Source of the DNA: Alopecurus myosuroides
Lineage: Eukaryota > Streptophyta > Magnoliopsida > Poales > Poaceae
NCBI GenBank assembly: GCA_028641055.1
Contig: CM054059.1
Span: 46,698,477 to 46,762,476, forward strand
Direction of reading: 5' to 3'
Length of the DNA stretch: 64,000 bases
The translations under genes and the position numbers were made by a program. Shown piece by piece: positions 11,520 to 24,098 of the stretch. Positions within the stretch are counted from its first letter, which is position 1. Each line of letters starts with the position of its first letter. A model generated the notes under the pieces. That model was given only the letters and a program-made list of their open reading frames with translations, was not told where the DNA came from and searched no databases.

Positions 11520-14500
11520 TGTAACATCCCAAGGATGAAAAATAAGCCTTTAGAATGTTTGCTCTCTGTTATTTTATGTTCTGCATCATGGCATCATGTT
11601 GATTGCAATTGTTTTGTTTGTTTTCCATTTGTTATTCTCTGTTTTGCTTTGTTTTCCAACTGTTTTCATTTGTTTTCCTTTGTTTTCTATTTGAATTTCA
11701 AACCAAAATTCAAACCTTTTGTTTCATCCTTGTGATGTTACAATTTCCAAAATGTTATTTCAAATAAAAACAACCAAATTGTTTTCCTTTTATTCCATAT
11801 GCTCACTTATTAAATTGTTGGTTTTAAATCTAATCTCTTGTTTCCAATTTCCATGTTTGATCAACTAATAAAATGGTGGTTTTATTTCAATCAAACAATT
11901 CTAAATTGCATTCAAAACTCAAATCCAAATCATCAAACAACACCCCAATTGGATTTATGAAAATTTCAAAAACAATTCAACCCTTTGTTCTAACTAAATA
12001 ATAGGGTTCCCCCTATTAAGAAGTGTTTTCAATAATAATCATTTAAATACTTAAAATTCATCCAAATTTGGTTTAGTTCATAAGCAGCAAGTAATTTGGA
12101 AACTTTTGGAAAATAAAACTTAGCAATTAGTTGCTATGTCAAAAACTAACCTAACCCTTTTTTTTCCAAATTTTTACTAACCTAAAACCTACCTTTTTCT
12201 TCCAATTTGTTTTCTGCAAAAAAAAAAAAAAGAACAAAATAATTAAAACCAGCACAAGGGAGAGAGGCCCAACCCTTTTCCCTCACAGCTCACCCCCCAG
12301 GCCCATTTCCCTTCTGGCCCAGTACCCCTTCGAGGTACCTTTTCTTCCTCCTCCTGTCGTCATGGTGTACGACTGCATCTCCTCCACACGATCCTCCTCC
12401 TCCACCCGATGCCATGCCGTACCACCTCCTCCCCCTCCATAAAACTCTGGCCTCCTCTCCTCGCCCTAACCTAACCCTAGACCTCATCCTCCACGCCGCC
12501 ATCCTCTTCCTCTCTCTTCCTTCCCTGCAACCTTCACCTCCTCTGAATTCTTCTGTAGACTGAAACCCACCCGAAATACCACCTCCTCCTCCGTTGATCG
12601 CCGGAGATCCGGCCACCCTCCGGCCATTTTAGACGTGGGAATGGAAACGCGCGGCTCCACTCTTCCTCCTCCACCCTTCGGTTTGCGCCAGGGAGCTCCG
12701 AGCCGCCGCCGCCGTCGCCTCCTTTCCGCCGGTCGCCACCCCTGCCTGCCCCGACCTGCACGTCCGCCCCCTCCTGCTGTCCGCACCCAGGTGAGGCTCC
12801 TCGACCGCCCTCTCCCTCTCGCCCCTCTACCTCCTCCCCTAGCGGCCGCACCCACCTCGCAGCAGCCCACCGCCACGGCCACCCGGCGCCCCCTCCGGCG
12901 AGCAGGTCGCTGCCTGCCTCCGTTAGCTGTTGCGTTACAGAAACTGGAACCAGCGAACTGCATCTTTTCAGATTCAGAAACAGCGCGCGTCCAACACCTC
13001 TTACCCCCCGAGATCCCCTCCCTCTCAACACACACAACAGCTACCCTACTGGCAGCGAACCTTGCGCGCACACCGCAGGTCACGGGATCGAGTCCCAGCG
13101 GCCACCCCTTTTGCTGCTTATTTCTCCGATTTAAGTGCAGTACCAGGTTTCTGAAACATATTCCCCCCGAGCCCCCTTCTCTGTCACAAAACAGCAGCAG
13201 CCCATCTGGTTCCTGTCCCTCTGCGCAGCCAGGAGGTGGGGGGATCGAATCCCCCCTCCAACAGAATAAAACCACCTTTTATTTTTGCAATGTTTTGGTC
13301 ACAGAACTTCCTGGTAATCACCAATAGGTCCTTGTAATCATTTCTAGCCCTGTAAAATATTTTTTTCCAAGTCCCTGGTTCCCTAAAAATGGCAGATTGC
13401 ACCTCAATTTTGTAAATTGCATAATTAATTCATCCCAACTCCAAAATCAACATTTTTAATATGTTTTCTGTCCCAAATTGAAAGATCTATCCAAATATAA
13501 AATTTGTTTACTGTTTTGAATATTTTAAATTGTTGAAATATTTGAATTGTTGTTAAATTCACTTAAACTTGCAAAAATCATAACTTGGGCATAAAAATTC
13601 CAAATTCCACAAACTAAATATGGTTTCCAATCAACTTTTCATGTACTTTCCCAATATAAATTTTGTTTGCTGTTTTGAATAATTTAAATTGCTGAAAACA
13701 TCTGTTTCTTAAGTAATGCATTTAAAATTGCCAAAATAATAACTTGCTCATTTTAAATCCAATTTCAACAAATAAAATATGTTTTCCATGCAAAATTAAA
13801 CCACCTTTTCAAATATAAAATTTGTTTCATGTTTTGAATAATTAAAATTGGTTAAGTGATTTAAACCTTGTTTAAATCATTTAATATTGTTAAATTCATA
13901 ACTTGATCAAAACAAATTCTTTTGGGACATATAAAATATGTTTTCAAACCATCAAAGTATAAACTTTTCAAATATGAATTTGGTTTAATGCTTTGAACAA
14001 ATAAAAGTTCAATTAAATTCAAACTTGAATTAATTTGATTTAATTCTTGCTTACACTTGTTTAATTCATAAATAAATTATTCCAAATCCTTTTTCAACAA
14101 GTGAAACATGTAATCCACCTAAAATTTGGTGTTCTTTTCAAATATAAACTTTGTTATCCATTTTGAACAATTAAAAGTGGTGAAAACAACAAATGCTTGT
14201 GTGACACCTTTAAGGAACCAAAATTTCCTAACTTAATGAATGAATTTCTAAACTTGGTAAACCTTATTTCCAATTGTTTCTATTGTTGTTATTTTGTTGT
14301 TTTCCTCATCCATGCATCATGCTAATTCACTTACACAATTTGATTAGTTGTAAAACAATTAATTCAACCCTTAATTCAAGGGCTTTCCATATGCAAACCA
14401 ATTGCATGTGGGTCCATTTAATCTTGTTTCTATCTTGTCAACTAGTTTATTTCTATGCATCAATTAAATGGTCATGCATCATCCCATGTTTGTGCACTAT

Positions 14501-16404
14501 GCCATGTTATTGATTGTTTATCTTTCTGCATTGTTTGTTTGCTTCTTCCCGGATAAACGACGACGTTGAGACCGACGATATTTACGACACCCCTTCTAAG
14601 GATTTAGCTCAGTACCAGGCTACTGGGTTTTGCAGGCAAGTTATCACTCACATGAACCACTGTGTTCCTTTCAACATTGGTTACCGATACTTTTCCGTTG
14701 TCTATTCTGCTATCCCTATGAATAGTTATTTCTGTTACGAACCTATCACATGAATCCCTTAACCCTGATACTGCCTCACCTCCATACCTATAACCTTTTG
14801 CTTGTTGCCCGTGTCCTACTAGCATGCTTAGGTTGTTTTTGCTCGAGTCTGTTACCCGTTACTTTCTGTTACTATTTCATTATGTTCTGCGGGCTCGATG
14901 TTTAATCAATCAATCATGCTAATGTTATTGTTAAATAATAAATTTGATGATAAGGCACCGGCAGGAGGCCCTTTGTGGTTTTGAGGCCTGCTAGTGTCGA
15001 CCCTAATAGGAAAAGGGTCTTGTCTACTGATCCATGATGTGCGCACTACCCGCATGTGGGAAGCGAGTATGGGCGCCCCCCTCAATTTGATTCGATTCGC
15101 ATCTCGTCCGAATCGCCTCATTTAGTTCGGGTTTTCCATTTGCTGCATGCATGATCTTGCGAGCCCTTGGTACCCGGGTGGAACTTTCGTAGTCGGCATA
15201 TAGGGGGACACGGTCTTAGAGTGCTATGAGGGTCCATTTTCTTCTGGGCTCGATTAGCCGTGCGCCCAAGGTGCTTTGGGCTTGATGCGAAGAAGAGTTG
15301 AGTTGTGTTGAGTGCCCCGCTTGGTGGAAGGGCCTTTCCATCTGGCGGGTTATTCATACGTGTACGGCCAAATTGGTGCAACCCTGCAGGGATAATCTTC
15401 TCGAGAAGCCGTGTTTTCCGCGGTTATGGATTACTTGGTGAAAGTACTAGCTAACAAGTACTCAGGACAACTTAAACCTAATGATTAACAACCTTTCACC
15501 CAATGATTAACAACTTGACTAGTAATAGGCTTATTGACACAATAATCTGAACCATCATTAATCCAACTGTGTGAGTTATCCTCGGATTGCTTCTTTGGAT
15601 AAGGGGCGAGATCCGGGATGGGTTTGTTTGAAGTTATCTTTCAGTTGGTTACAATACTCGATCTTATCCCCTTTCTGTTAGTTGGAAGTTGTAGTTCTCT
15701 GTAGTTGGTTAGCGCAGCCAGTTGCAGCATCTTTTATATCACCCTTTCTTCCATTGAACCCAAAGCATCTGTGCTTGGTGTTGACGGGTTACACTTTGGT
15801 GAACTGTGAGTCTTGCTTGCCAGTACATTTATGTACTGACCCCTTTGGGGCTGTGGTTTCCGCAGACCTACGTTTCCGAGGATCTACATGGTGGCAACTA
15901 CGTGGAGTATGACGAGACTGCTGACGAGTAGATAGCGGACCCGGGCAGGATCCGAGACTTCGTGGATGGGCTCCGTCTTTTCGATTCCGGCCTCTTAGGC
16001 CTATTTTGGATCTTGTCTGTACTCAGACATTTTGGATGCTTCCGCTGTGATGTAATGATGTATTGTTGGGACATGTGTCCTCTGAAATGATTGTATTTGC
16101 TATCTCTGCTCTAATAAGAGCCATTTGCAACTTATTTTCATCTTTTGTGTCGTAGAGATTTGTTGTGATATCACTTGTTCCAATGCCGTTGACGTACCAT
16201 GCGTGTATGTTTTGAAGTACGTCAATGGAAGTATCCTGATTTCTATGGGATAGTTTACGTCGACGCTGAACAGATAGGGGTTGGTTGTCACACATACGTG
16301 TGTTGGCCTACTCGTAAGAGGACACGGGTGCCGGTAAGCCCCGTAATCCAATCTACTACTGTTCAACAGAACGGCGAGTATCCTTTAGAAGTCCGGGTGC
16401 GACA
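11520..16404 (+). repeat. Element F 3' LTR (4.88 kb)
   Basis: Matches 5737-10618 end to end with scattered substitutions and a longer A run near 12218. The TATA-like box recurs at 12437-12446. It ends GTGCGACA at 16404, followed directly by the second CCGGG. Confidence 0.93.
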
Positions 16405-19400
16405 CCGGGATCTTTAGCTGTAGGTATACGTAACACGGCCTGGCCATGAACTTGGCGTAAGCCGGCCTTCCAAACAACGTGTGATAGGGGCTGCGCAACT
16501 TTACCACCTCGAACGTGAGCCACTCCACTCGAAAATTATCCTTTGATTCTCCAAAAGCGACCTCCAATGTAATCTTCCCTTCGGGGCACGCCGAGTGACC
16601 CGGCACAATCCCATGAAAGACTGTAGAACTTTTCTGTAACTAGGACTCCTTGAGACCCATGCGTAGGAAAGTTTCCCAATATAGGATATTGATGCTGCTT
16701 TCGCCGTCCATTAGGACCTTTTTCAACTCATAACCATTAACCTGTGGTGCAACCACCAACGCTAAGACACCCAGATGTTCTATTCTTTCCGGGTGATCCC
16801 TTCTGCTCCATGTTACCTCTTGATCCGACCATCTCAAGTATCTCGGGACAGCCGAAGAAACTAAGTTTACTACCTTTTTGAGTATCTTTCTATCCTTGTT
16901 AGAAGTTCCTGTGGTGTGAACATGGTATTGCCCCAGCTGCTTGGGGTTAGTTTGGAAGCCTCCCGCGCCTCCTTGGTTGTTACCCGGATTGCCGCCTCCT
17001 GGGTTGCCTGCTGGGGGTGGGCCGTTGCCCGGGTTTCCAGCCGAACCCGGTCCTGCTCCCCGACCTGCACCTCGCATTGCCTTCTGTATTTCCTCATTCT
17101 TCCATCTCTGTAAATCCACGCACTGTTCCAACGAATGATTAGCCGGCCTGCCGTTCCTGCTATGACGCGGACAGGGCATCCTGAAGGCCTCTATATGGTT
17201 AGCCGGCCTTGGCGGTCCTTGGTAATTTCCTCCATTAAAGTTTCCTCCGTTGAAATTTCCTTCTGCTCTGGGTCTGGAAAACCCGGCTTCTGTATTGGCG
17301 ACAAACTCGGAACTTCCCTCATACGGACGCTTGTTTTGGTTGTTTCCATTATTTCCTCCGTTGTTACCCGGCGCAGATCCATTGCCGGGTCTTCCACTGT
17401 TGCACGCGTTGGCTTTGGCTTTCTTGTCATCAACATCCTCCTCTGTGGTATCCGTGGCGGCGTGCTTGTTGCACGCGTCCATCAACTCTCCCATAGTAAC
17501 CTCTGAAGCATTCCGACTAGATTTCATGCGCGTCAGCTTTTGCACTAAGGGTATGTACTTGCATATTTTCGCCATAGCCTGTAATGCATCCTTTGGTTGA
17601 ATATCTGTGGACGAGTGAAGTATTTCCATGACCCGGCGCACCCAACTGCGCGCCGACTCTCCCTTCTTCTGGACACATCGCTCTAAATCATCAATTGTGA
17701 ACAACTTCCTGCATGTTCCATGAAAGTGCTTGACAAAGGCCGTTTTCAACTCGCTCCAAGAATTGACGGACTTTTCGGGTAGATTATTGAACAATAATTT
17801 TGCTGCTCCCTCTGACATCATCAGGTATATAAACTTGGCTTGAAGATTTTCAGATGCATTGCGAATCGACATGGCCATCTCATAACTACTCAGCCAGGTT
17901 TCTGGATCCATGGTTGGCTCATAATTGACCACTTTGCCCGGTTCCTTGAACTTATCCGGGTAAGGCTCGGCTCTGATGACGTCCGACAAACACTTGGGCC
18001 CAGCTAAAATTGCTGGTACTGACCTTACCCGGGAAACATGTGATCCGGCTGCCGGTATGGCGGGGGGTGCAACCACTACCGGCCCTCGTACCGTAGACCC
18101 GGCTGCTGCGCGCCTGGCTCGAGAACTGTCCACGATAGCTTGCGCCGCTGATACTGCAGGTGTTGCTGGTCTACGGGGAGGAGGCGGCATTTGCTGCTGC
18201 TCTGCCCTCCGCCGTGCTGAGCTCGTCTGAATATTGCCGGTATTTCCGTTATGCCGGCTGACATACGGTGTTCCATGCATTCCACTCCTGTTATCCGGGT
18301 AATTGGCTTGCTGAGCCACTGCTGTGCGCAATAGATCTATCGCCCGCCGGGTCTCCTCCGCATGGGATGACTCTCTTACGGGGATGCGATCCAATGCCAA
18401 TGTTGCTGCATATACATTGTCCATGGGGTTATTGAAGTGACCTGGTGGAGTGTGAAATCGTGGCGGTGGTGGTGGTGGCGCTGTATTGCCAGTTACGATC
18501 TCTGTTTGCAATGTGGGTAACCCGGCTTGTACGTTTGCCGGTTGTCCTCCCAAGGTTACAGGCTGATGTCCGGTTTCCTGATTCACAACTGGAATTGGTT
18601 GATCCTGAGGTGTAATAAACAGTGCGGACGGGTTTATCGTTCCACCCGTTGCCGGTAATCTTGACTGATATCTCTGACTGTGCATCCTGGTCGACTGAAC
18701 TTGGAGCCAGTTCTCCAATGCTTCCAGCTCACGCTGGCGCGCTGCTATCCCCTGTCTTTCAGCTTCCATATCTCTCCTCTGCTGATCCAATGCACGGCGG
18801 GCCACATCCAGATCCGCAGCGCGTGCTGCCGCGTTTTCCGGGGTTATCACCGTTGCTAGCACCGTAGGATCCAAGATCAGGTTATTGTTGAACAGAGCCG
18901 GATTTGGCGGATTCGAGGGCCCTGCTCCTGGCGTTCTGTTCGTCATAAACCCAAACATGTTTCTTTGCAATTTGCTTTCCGGGGTATTGCTGGTGACTGA
19001 AGCCGACTCTCCGTCAACCCGGGCTATGACCGGGTTTCCATCAACCGGATTTTGTTGCTGAGCCAGTGCTCGCGCCGCTCCGACCGCGGCCGTAGTCACG
19101 TCCCCCTGATTAAGATTGGTTGCAGGGGCCATGTAGACCGCGACCTGGCGCGCGATGCCTGGTGCAGATTCATATTCTTCCTCGTCACAGCTATCCTCTT
19201 CGTACCAATCCTCCAGCAGGTGCAGGATAGACTCGGTATCATCTTCCCTCGTGACCCGGCCACGCGGGGTCCATGCCGGCTCCTCCGGCTATTCCCTCTT
19301 CGTGGTGGGCTCTTCTATCGGATCGATCGTCCCGACCGACTCTTCCCCATCCGACTGAACGCAGGTCGCTCCTCCTGACACGGAATCATATTCAACATCA

Positions 19401-19732
19401 TCAGGAATTGAATCGGACGTACGTACCATGCCGACGAAGACGTTGACCCGGCCAATTGTGACGATAGATCCGGCATCCAGCAAATCCGACTCTGGCCCCC
19501 AGCCAAAATCGTCCACCATCTTCTCTCCTTCGGGGTTTGTGTAGATCTCGCTGATGACGAGGTTCTTCATGCTCTCCCGAGCTTTTCCCGTGATGTAAAC
19601 ACCCTCGGACGCAGGCCCCACGGTGGGCGCCAACTGTCGTGGGATAATCACGGCAGACGTTACCAGGGGTAACTTATCTTGGGGTAAATCGACTCTGGTG
19701 TTTGGGAGAGGGTTTAGCTCAGGGGAAATCAT
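16405..19732 (-). pseudogene. gag: Element E gag and protease (N-terminal part of polyprotein)
   Basis: Reads leftward from an ATG at 19732 inside the 5' LTR, through the PBS (encoding QLAPTVG), into an acidic leader. Then come a heptad-rich segment (ARRALDQQRRDMEAERQG), the retrotransposon gag domain with MDPETWLSSYEMAMS, a Gly/Asn-rich linker, an unusual C-x2-H...H...C finger (CPRHSRNGRPANHSLEQC), and protease with the Asp in MDGE. Two CAG-to-TAG stops interrupt it at 19289-19291 and 16640-16642, all in one frame. In the protease D-G-G motif of sister copies the third residue here is Glu. Coding continues at 5736 beyond element F. Confidence 0.9.
19616..19632 (-). promoter_or_regulatory. 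Element E primer binding site
   Basis: On the minus strand TGGCGCCCACCGTGGGG starts two bases inside the LTR. The same 17 bases occur in B, C and D. It shows that the LTR at 19635-20099 is a 5' LTR, with the element extending to the left. Confidence 0.9.
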
Positions 19733-20099
19733 GCTAGTAATCGATCTGGTAGCTCCGGCAATCAAGTCGCCGAGTCTCCAATCTAGGGTTACAATCTCAA
19801 CTCTCGTATTACAGGGGATACTCGAATATCCGGTAAACCTCGTGTTGATCTAGGCCTAGGAGCCGATTTATATCTTACCCGGCCTCCTGGCTTCCTATCC
19901 AAGGCATACTCGGAGTCCTACCCAGTCACCACATACAAACCCTAAGTTTCCTTATCGTAACCCCAAAGCCGGGTTACGAGGCCTACACTACTTCTTGGGC
20001 CTTCTAGAAACTCCTTCTTCTTGAGCCGGGTCTTGCGCAGCTCCCTTTGGGCCGAGTTACACCTAGGCATTGACCTACCGGGTTACCATCCCTCCATCA
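19635..20099 (-). repeat. Element E 5' LTR (465 bp)
   Basis: On the plus strand it starts TGTCGTGGGATAATC and ends ATCCCTCCATCA. A TATA-like stretch lies on the minus strand near 19865-19875 (plus strand ATTTATATC). The stretch from there to the ATG at 19732 contains no other minus-strand ATG. CGTTG (20100-20104) should be one copy of the TSD; the other copy is outside the window. Confidence 0.9.
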
Positions 20100-20211
20100 C
20101 GTTGATTCCGCGGTTGACCCGGACACGGAGGCAGGGAAAGCTGCAGTGGAGAACGCTGAAGACCCGGCTGCCAAGACCACCCTTCAAGACTCGGCCATGG
20201 ATGCACAGTAA
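20100..20211 (+). pseudogene. Element B antisense gene, 3' tail of last exon
   Basis: A short frame ending at TAA (20209-20211) reads EDPAAKTTLQDSAMDAQ, matching the end of the element E gene (KDPAAQ...DSARDAE). It is truncated at its left by the insertion of E. Downstream sequence matches the 3' UTR of the other copies, including TTTGTAATATG near 20258. Confidence 0.75.
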
Positions 20212-21443
20212 TGTTCTCGTCTTTTACCCACAAACACTTATTCGGCCAATAGGCATTTGTAATATGCCTGCTACACTTGTTTATTTGATAGTGCGCGTGT
20301 GCACTTTTGATACTACTCATTTGGTTTGTAATATGTTTAAACTTCTATGGCTTTGATGGCCCTTCTGGTCATCCCTTTGGTATGCACTTTTCAACCTTGT
20401 GTTTGCATATTTTTGCTTTTCTACACTTTTTGCGATGAATACCGATTCTCGGATTTTGGGGTAAGGCAAAGTTTTTCTTCCAAGTCCCCAAGACCCGGTA
20501 CCCGGGTCTTAGGATTTTTTTGACTGGGTGAACTTTGCTTCTGAAGTCCCCAAGCTGCCAAGACTCGGATTTTTTAATTTTGAGTTCATTAGCTTGATAA
20601 CTTGTTGCTTTCACAAGTCTCCAAGACTCGGATTTTGGAGCCTAGGGATTTGTGGCTTAAGAAAACTCTGTGTCCGGCTGACTCCCCAACTACGAGATTA
20701 TTTGAAGTTATGCTTAATACACTGTGAGTTTCCGGCTTTTTTCTTTTTACTCCGCATAACTTGTGGTTTAGATGACCCTTTTGACCCCCTTTGCTGTAAG
20801 CCGGCTTTCGCGTGGATACTCAATGTTGCTTAAAGCTCTATGAAAACAGGGTCAGGCAAGTCCCCATGGGCATCATGACTGATTGAATTTATAGGCTAGC
20901 AATCATGCCACTTTGTAGCGAGTCACATAAAGCTTAAAAAAGAAAGGTCAATAAAAGTTTGACTCTATTGTCCAGGTTATGAGATTGCGACTGTACTTAT
21001 TACAAGTAATCAGCCCTCATACCTTGATGGCATTGTGGCCAGGTCTGAGTTTGCAACTGTGCTATTCAAGCAATCAGCCCCCAAGACCTAAGTATATACT
21101 ATGCAATACTAGGTTTTACAGATAACTCAAAAAGAAACGAAAAAGAGGATATAAACCTAACATTATATTTCTCATAACTCGGTAACTATAACTGATTAAA
21201 TGTAATGTACTTACCTGATATAAATCATGATTAGACATAGAAAAAACATGCAAAAGAAAAAATACAAGAAAAGTAAGAACCATATTGATTTAACCATCTC
21301 TTTATTGATATGAAAAGGTTAGATCAGCAGGCTACCTCATTAAAAACCCTCCAGTCCCCTTAGGTACCCTGGATAGGAAAAGAGTGCGTCTGAAACCTGC
21401 TGCCTGTTACATCGTGCAATATAACCTGGAAATCAAATCTATG
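20212..21443. other. Element B convergent spacer
   Basis: No gene seen. It carries the AAGTCCCCAAG repeats (about 20480-20640), the inverted repeat AAGTTATGC (20705-20713) and GCATAACTT (20754-20762), and the conserved block by the pol stop (about 21333-21415). Same layout as in C, D and E. Confidence 0.7.
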
Positions 21444-22684
21444 CTAGGTGTAGTAGGGACGTAGCTGAGCCACGTTCCATGGTCTCTCTCGCTCTTGCAT
21501 AGATGAAGTGGTATGATTGGTGTCATTGATGGTGTCCGACTCTTCCCTTGCATCTATCAAGTAATATGATCCATTGTGCAAATTCCGGCTTATGATGAAC
21601 GGTCCCTCCCATGGGGGAGATAACTTGTGCTTTCCCTCCTTGGATTGCACTAGGCGTAGTACTAGGTCTCCTTCCTGGAAAACCCGAGTCTTGACCCGGC
21701 GGCTGTGGTATCGCCTTAAGTCCTGCTGGTATATGGCGGATCTCTCCAATGCTTGCTCTCTTGAAGGTTCTTGAAGGTCTCCTTTAAGTCATCTATGAAA
21801 GTTTCAGCTTTCCTTGTTTTAATCACCACATCATCAACATAGGCATGAACATTGCGTCCAATTTGATCCTAAAAGCACTTCTTAATACACCGCTGATACG
21901 CTGCGCCGGCATTTTTCAGTCCAAAGGTCATGGTCATATAGCAAAAAGCACCAAAAGGGGTTATGAACGAAGTTTTCTCCCAATCCTCCTTTTTGAGCTT
22001 TATTTGGTGATACCCGGAATAAGCATCCAGGAAACATAATAAGTCACATCCTGCAACTGTATCTATGATCTGATCTATCCTTGGGAGGGCAAATGGATCC
22101 TTTGGGCAATGCTTGTTGAGACTTGTATAATCTATGCACATTCTCCACTCATTATTCTTTTTCAGCACTAAAACCGGGTTTGGCAGCCAGTTTGGGTGAA
22201 AAACCTCCATGATAAAGCCGGCTGCTAGGAGCCGAGCTATTTCTTCCCCTATAGCCTTTCTCCTTTCCTCGTTCATTTTTCTCAGGCCTTGCTTCACTGG
22301 TCGAGACTTGGGATCAACATGCAAGATGTGCTCGGCGAGTTCAGTCGGGATACCCGGCATGTCACTCGGCGTCCAAGCGAACACGTCCTGGTTCTCGCGA
22401 ATAAACTTTATGAGTGCCTCTTCCTCCTCATTACCCAGGTTAGAACCTATAGCAAACTGTTTGGAAGAGTCGCCCTCGACAAAGGCCACCATCTTTGTAT
22501 CTTGGGCCGCTTTAAACTTAGCTCTCTCGTTTTCCGAGTTTGGTTTATTCAGGGTTGTTCGATCTTCGGGGTCTACCTGAGACCGGTAATAACTGAGTTC
22601 TTCCTTCCTGCAAGCTTGTTCTGCCATTGCCGCGTCTCCTTCATCACACTCGGCCGCCACGGCCCTATTCCCATATATGGTGAT
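21444..22684 (-). pseudogene. pol: Element B pol remnant: RT N-terminal part fused to integrase tail by deletion
   Basis: Reading leftward from 22684: the protease-RT linker, the RT N terminus to MTFGLKNAGAAYQR, a TAG stop at 21869, and the YVDD region. A junction near 21765 then drops directly into the integrase C terminus ([17 protein letters not shown]...WEGPF), ending at 21444. Compared with element D about 2.25 kb is missing: the rest of RT, both RNase H domains and the integrase core. Element C interrupts it at 22684. Confidence 0.88.
22680..22684. repeat. Target site duplication of element C (left), GTGAT
   Basis: GTGAT at 22680-22684 recurs at 30758-30762 right after the other LTR. 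Host sequence on both sides is element B gag-pol, continuous in frame once C is removed. Confidence 0.93.
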
Positions 22685-23169
22685 TGTCGTGGGATAATCA
22701 CGGCAGATGTTACCAGGGGTAACTGATCTTGGGGCAAGTCGACACAGGCGTTCGGGAGAGGGTTTAGCTCAAAGGAAGACATGATACAACTTGATATGAC
22801 AGCCGGTAATCGGAGTCGCCGGATCTCTATTCTCGATACAATAACACGATTAGGGTTTTTGCTGGATACTCGATACCACTCGATATTGCTAAGGTTCTCG
22901 AATCTCTAGATCTCTGTCTCAAACTATACCCGGGGGTCGGTTTATATAACACCCGTACCCCCTAGCTTTTTCTACAAGGCACACCCGGGTCCTACCCAGA
23001 CACGGCGTGCTAACTCTAACTTTCCTTTACAACATCCCTAATCCGGATCACTAGGCCCACGAACTTGGGCCTCCACAAACATCTTTATCATTAATCGGAT
23101 CCTGCACACCATCCTTTGGGCCGGGTTACTTCCCGGAGCCTGGCATACCGGGTTAGTATCCCGCCATCA
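22685..23169 (-). repeat. Element C 3' LTR (485 bp)
   Basis: On the plus strand it begins TGTCGTGGGATAATC and ends CCCGCCATCA. Identical to 30273-30757. The minus-strand sequence just before it is CTGGGGACTAC, the likely plus-strand primer region, shared with element D. Confidence 0.95.
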
Positions 23170-23794
23170 GTAGTCCCCAGAATAGCTTGGGCTTCACGGA
23201 TCTCCTTGAAGCGCTTGCTATTCCCTGCAATGATACCGATCATATGGGCGCACGAAAACTGAGTTAAGATATCATGATATTCAGCTAGGCCTCACTCCAT
23301 GGTGGCCATACAATAACCCGGACCTTTCCTCCATATACTTAGGTCCGAATTCCTAAATCCAGACCACAATAAGAAATGATAAGATCTCATGCTTGATAAC
23401 CAGTCCCGTCATTACGGACGGACCCCTTCCTTCCTCTGTCACGATGCCTTGCCCAACACTTGACGCACATCTTGCGAAATCTTCGTGGACAACCATTACT
23501 CCGCAATTCCCGGCTCCTAGCCTTTAAGATAAGCTTTCCCTTGCCTTATAAATAGCGCTTAGAGGGTAACCCTAAGCCCATCACCACGCCACAACTTCTC
23601 CTCTCCCTCATTGCTCCTAACACCTTCGCAGCGCCATCGCGAGGAACTCGCGCCTGTTACCGACGCTAGATTAACCGCGGCCGCGCCCGCCCTTGAATCG
23701 CCTCGTGCCGCCGTCAAGCGCCACCTTTGTACCTCCATTCCTCCCATCCGAGCCGCACCGCTCGTCGCCATCACATTAAGCCCCAATCTTCTCG
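23170..23794 (+). promoter_or_regulatory. Promoter and 5' UTR exon of the element C antisense gene
   Basis: A canonical plant TATA box TATAAATA is at 23547-23554 in the context CCTTATAAATAG. A CT-rich leader follows with no ATG, ending at a splice donor CTCG|GTAAGC (23794/23795). An acceptor TTTTCCAG at 24069-24076 precedes the first coding exon. Element D has the same TATA context (35399-35406), the same ATG-free leader and a donor at 35666/35667. Conservation of TATA, leader and donor in diverged copies supports a dedicated polymerase II promoter next to the 3' LTR. The ~375 bp between LTR and TATA box holds no gene. Confidence 0.7.
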
Positions 23795-24098
23795 GTAAGC
23801 TCTTTGCAATCAATTTAATTCAGCCCCGCAGATTTTAATCCATCCAAGGTCAGATCTAGGTCATCCCGCGAATTACTTGTCCGATTGCACCAGATTAGAT
23901 TGCTTCAATGCTCGCCAATCCCTTTAATTGCCTGCCTGACAGCCACAAATGATCTTCCAACCATCACTAATCACCAATTTTACTTAAAAGCCATCCGCGA
24001 ACCTCCCCATCTAGGTCCGTTCCTCCGCTGTTTTCCGCTTACTGCATTAACACCCGGAAAAACCCTTCTTTTCCAGCTATTTCATTTGCGGTATAAAT

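Larger units (their letters stand above)
5737..16404 (+). mobile_element. Element F: long-LTR chromovirus derivative with ~0.9 kb internal region
   Basis: A 10.7-kb element with direct LTRs of 4,882 bp (5737-10618) and 4,885 bp (11520-16404), 5-bp TSD, initiator-Met PBS and a polypurine tract. Only 901 bp lies between the LTRs, holding short scraps of chromovirus coding sequence and no usable gag or pol. It is therefore non-autonomous. Its LTRs are related to those of element G (similar termini, TGTAACATCCC at one end and GGTGCGACA at the other), so a G-like partner could have supplied proteins. The LTRs differ by roughly 1% by eye, so the insertion is fairly recent. Confidence 0.93.
1..20099 (-). 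mobile_element. Element E: Tat-lineage Ty3/gypsy retrotransposon, left end outside window
   Basis: Minus-strand element read from its 5' LTR (19635-20099) leftward: PBS, gag, protease, RT, two RNase H domains, integrase, convergent spacer, and the last two exons of an opposite-strand gene at the window edge. Its 3' LTR lies left of base 1. Element F (5737-16404) interrupts it between protease and RT. The sequence just right of the LTR (20100 onward) is the tail of another copy's antisense gene, so E itself sits inside element B. The polyprotein has two premature TAG codons and one frameshift. The archaeal-type RNase H and the antisense gene point to the Tat lineage (Grande/Retand-like); I cannot assign a named family. 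Confidence 0.9.
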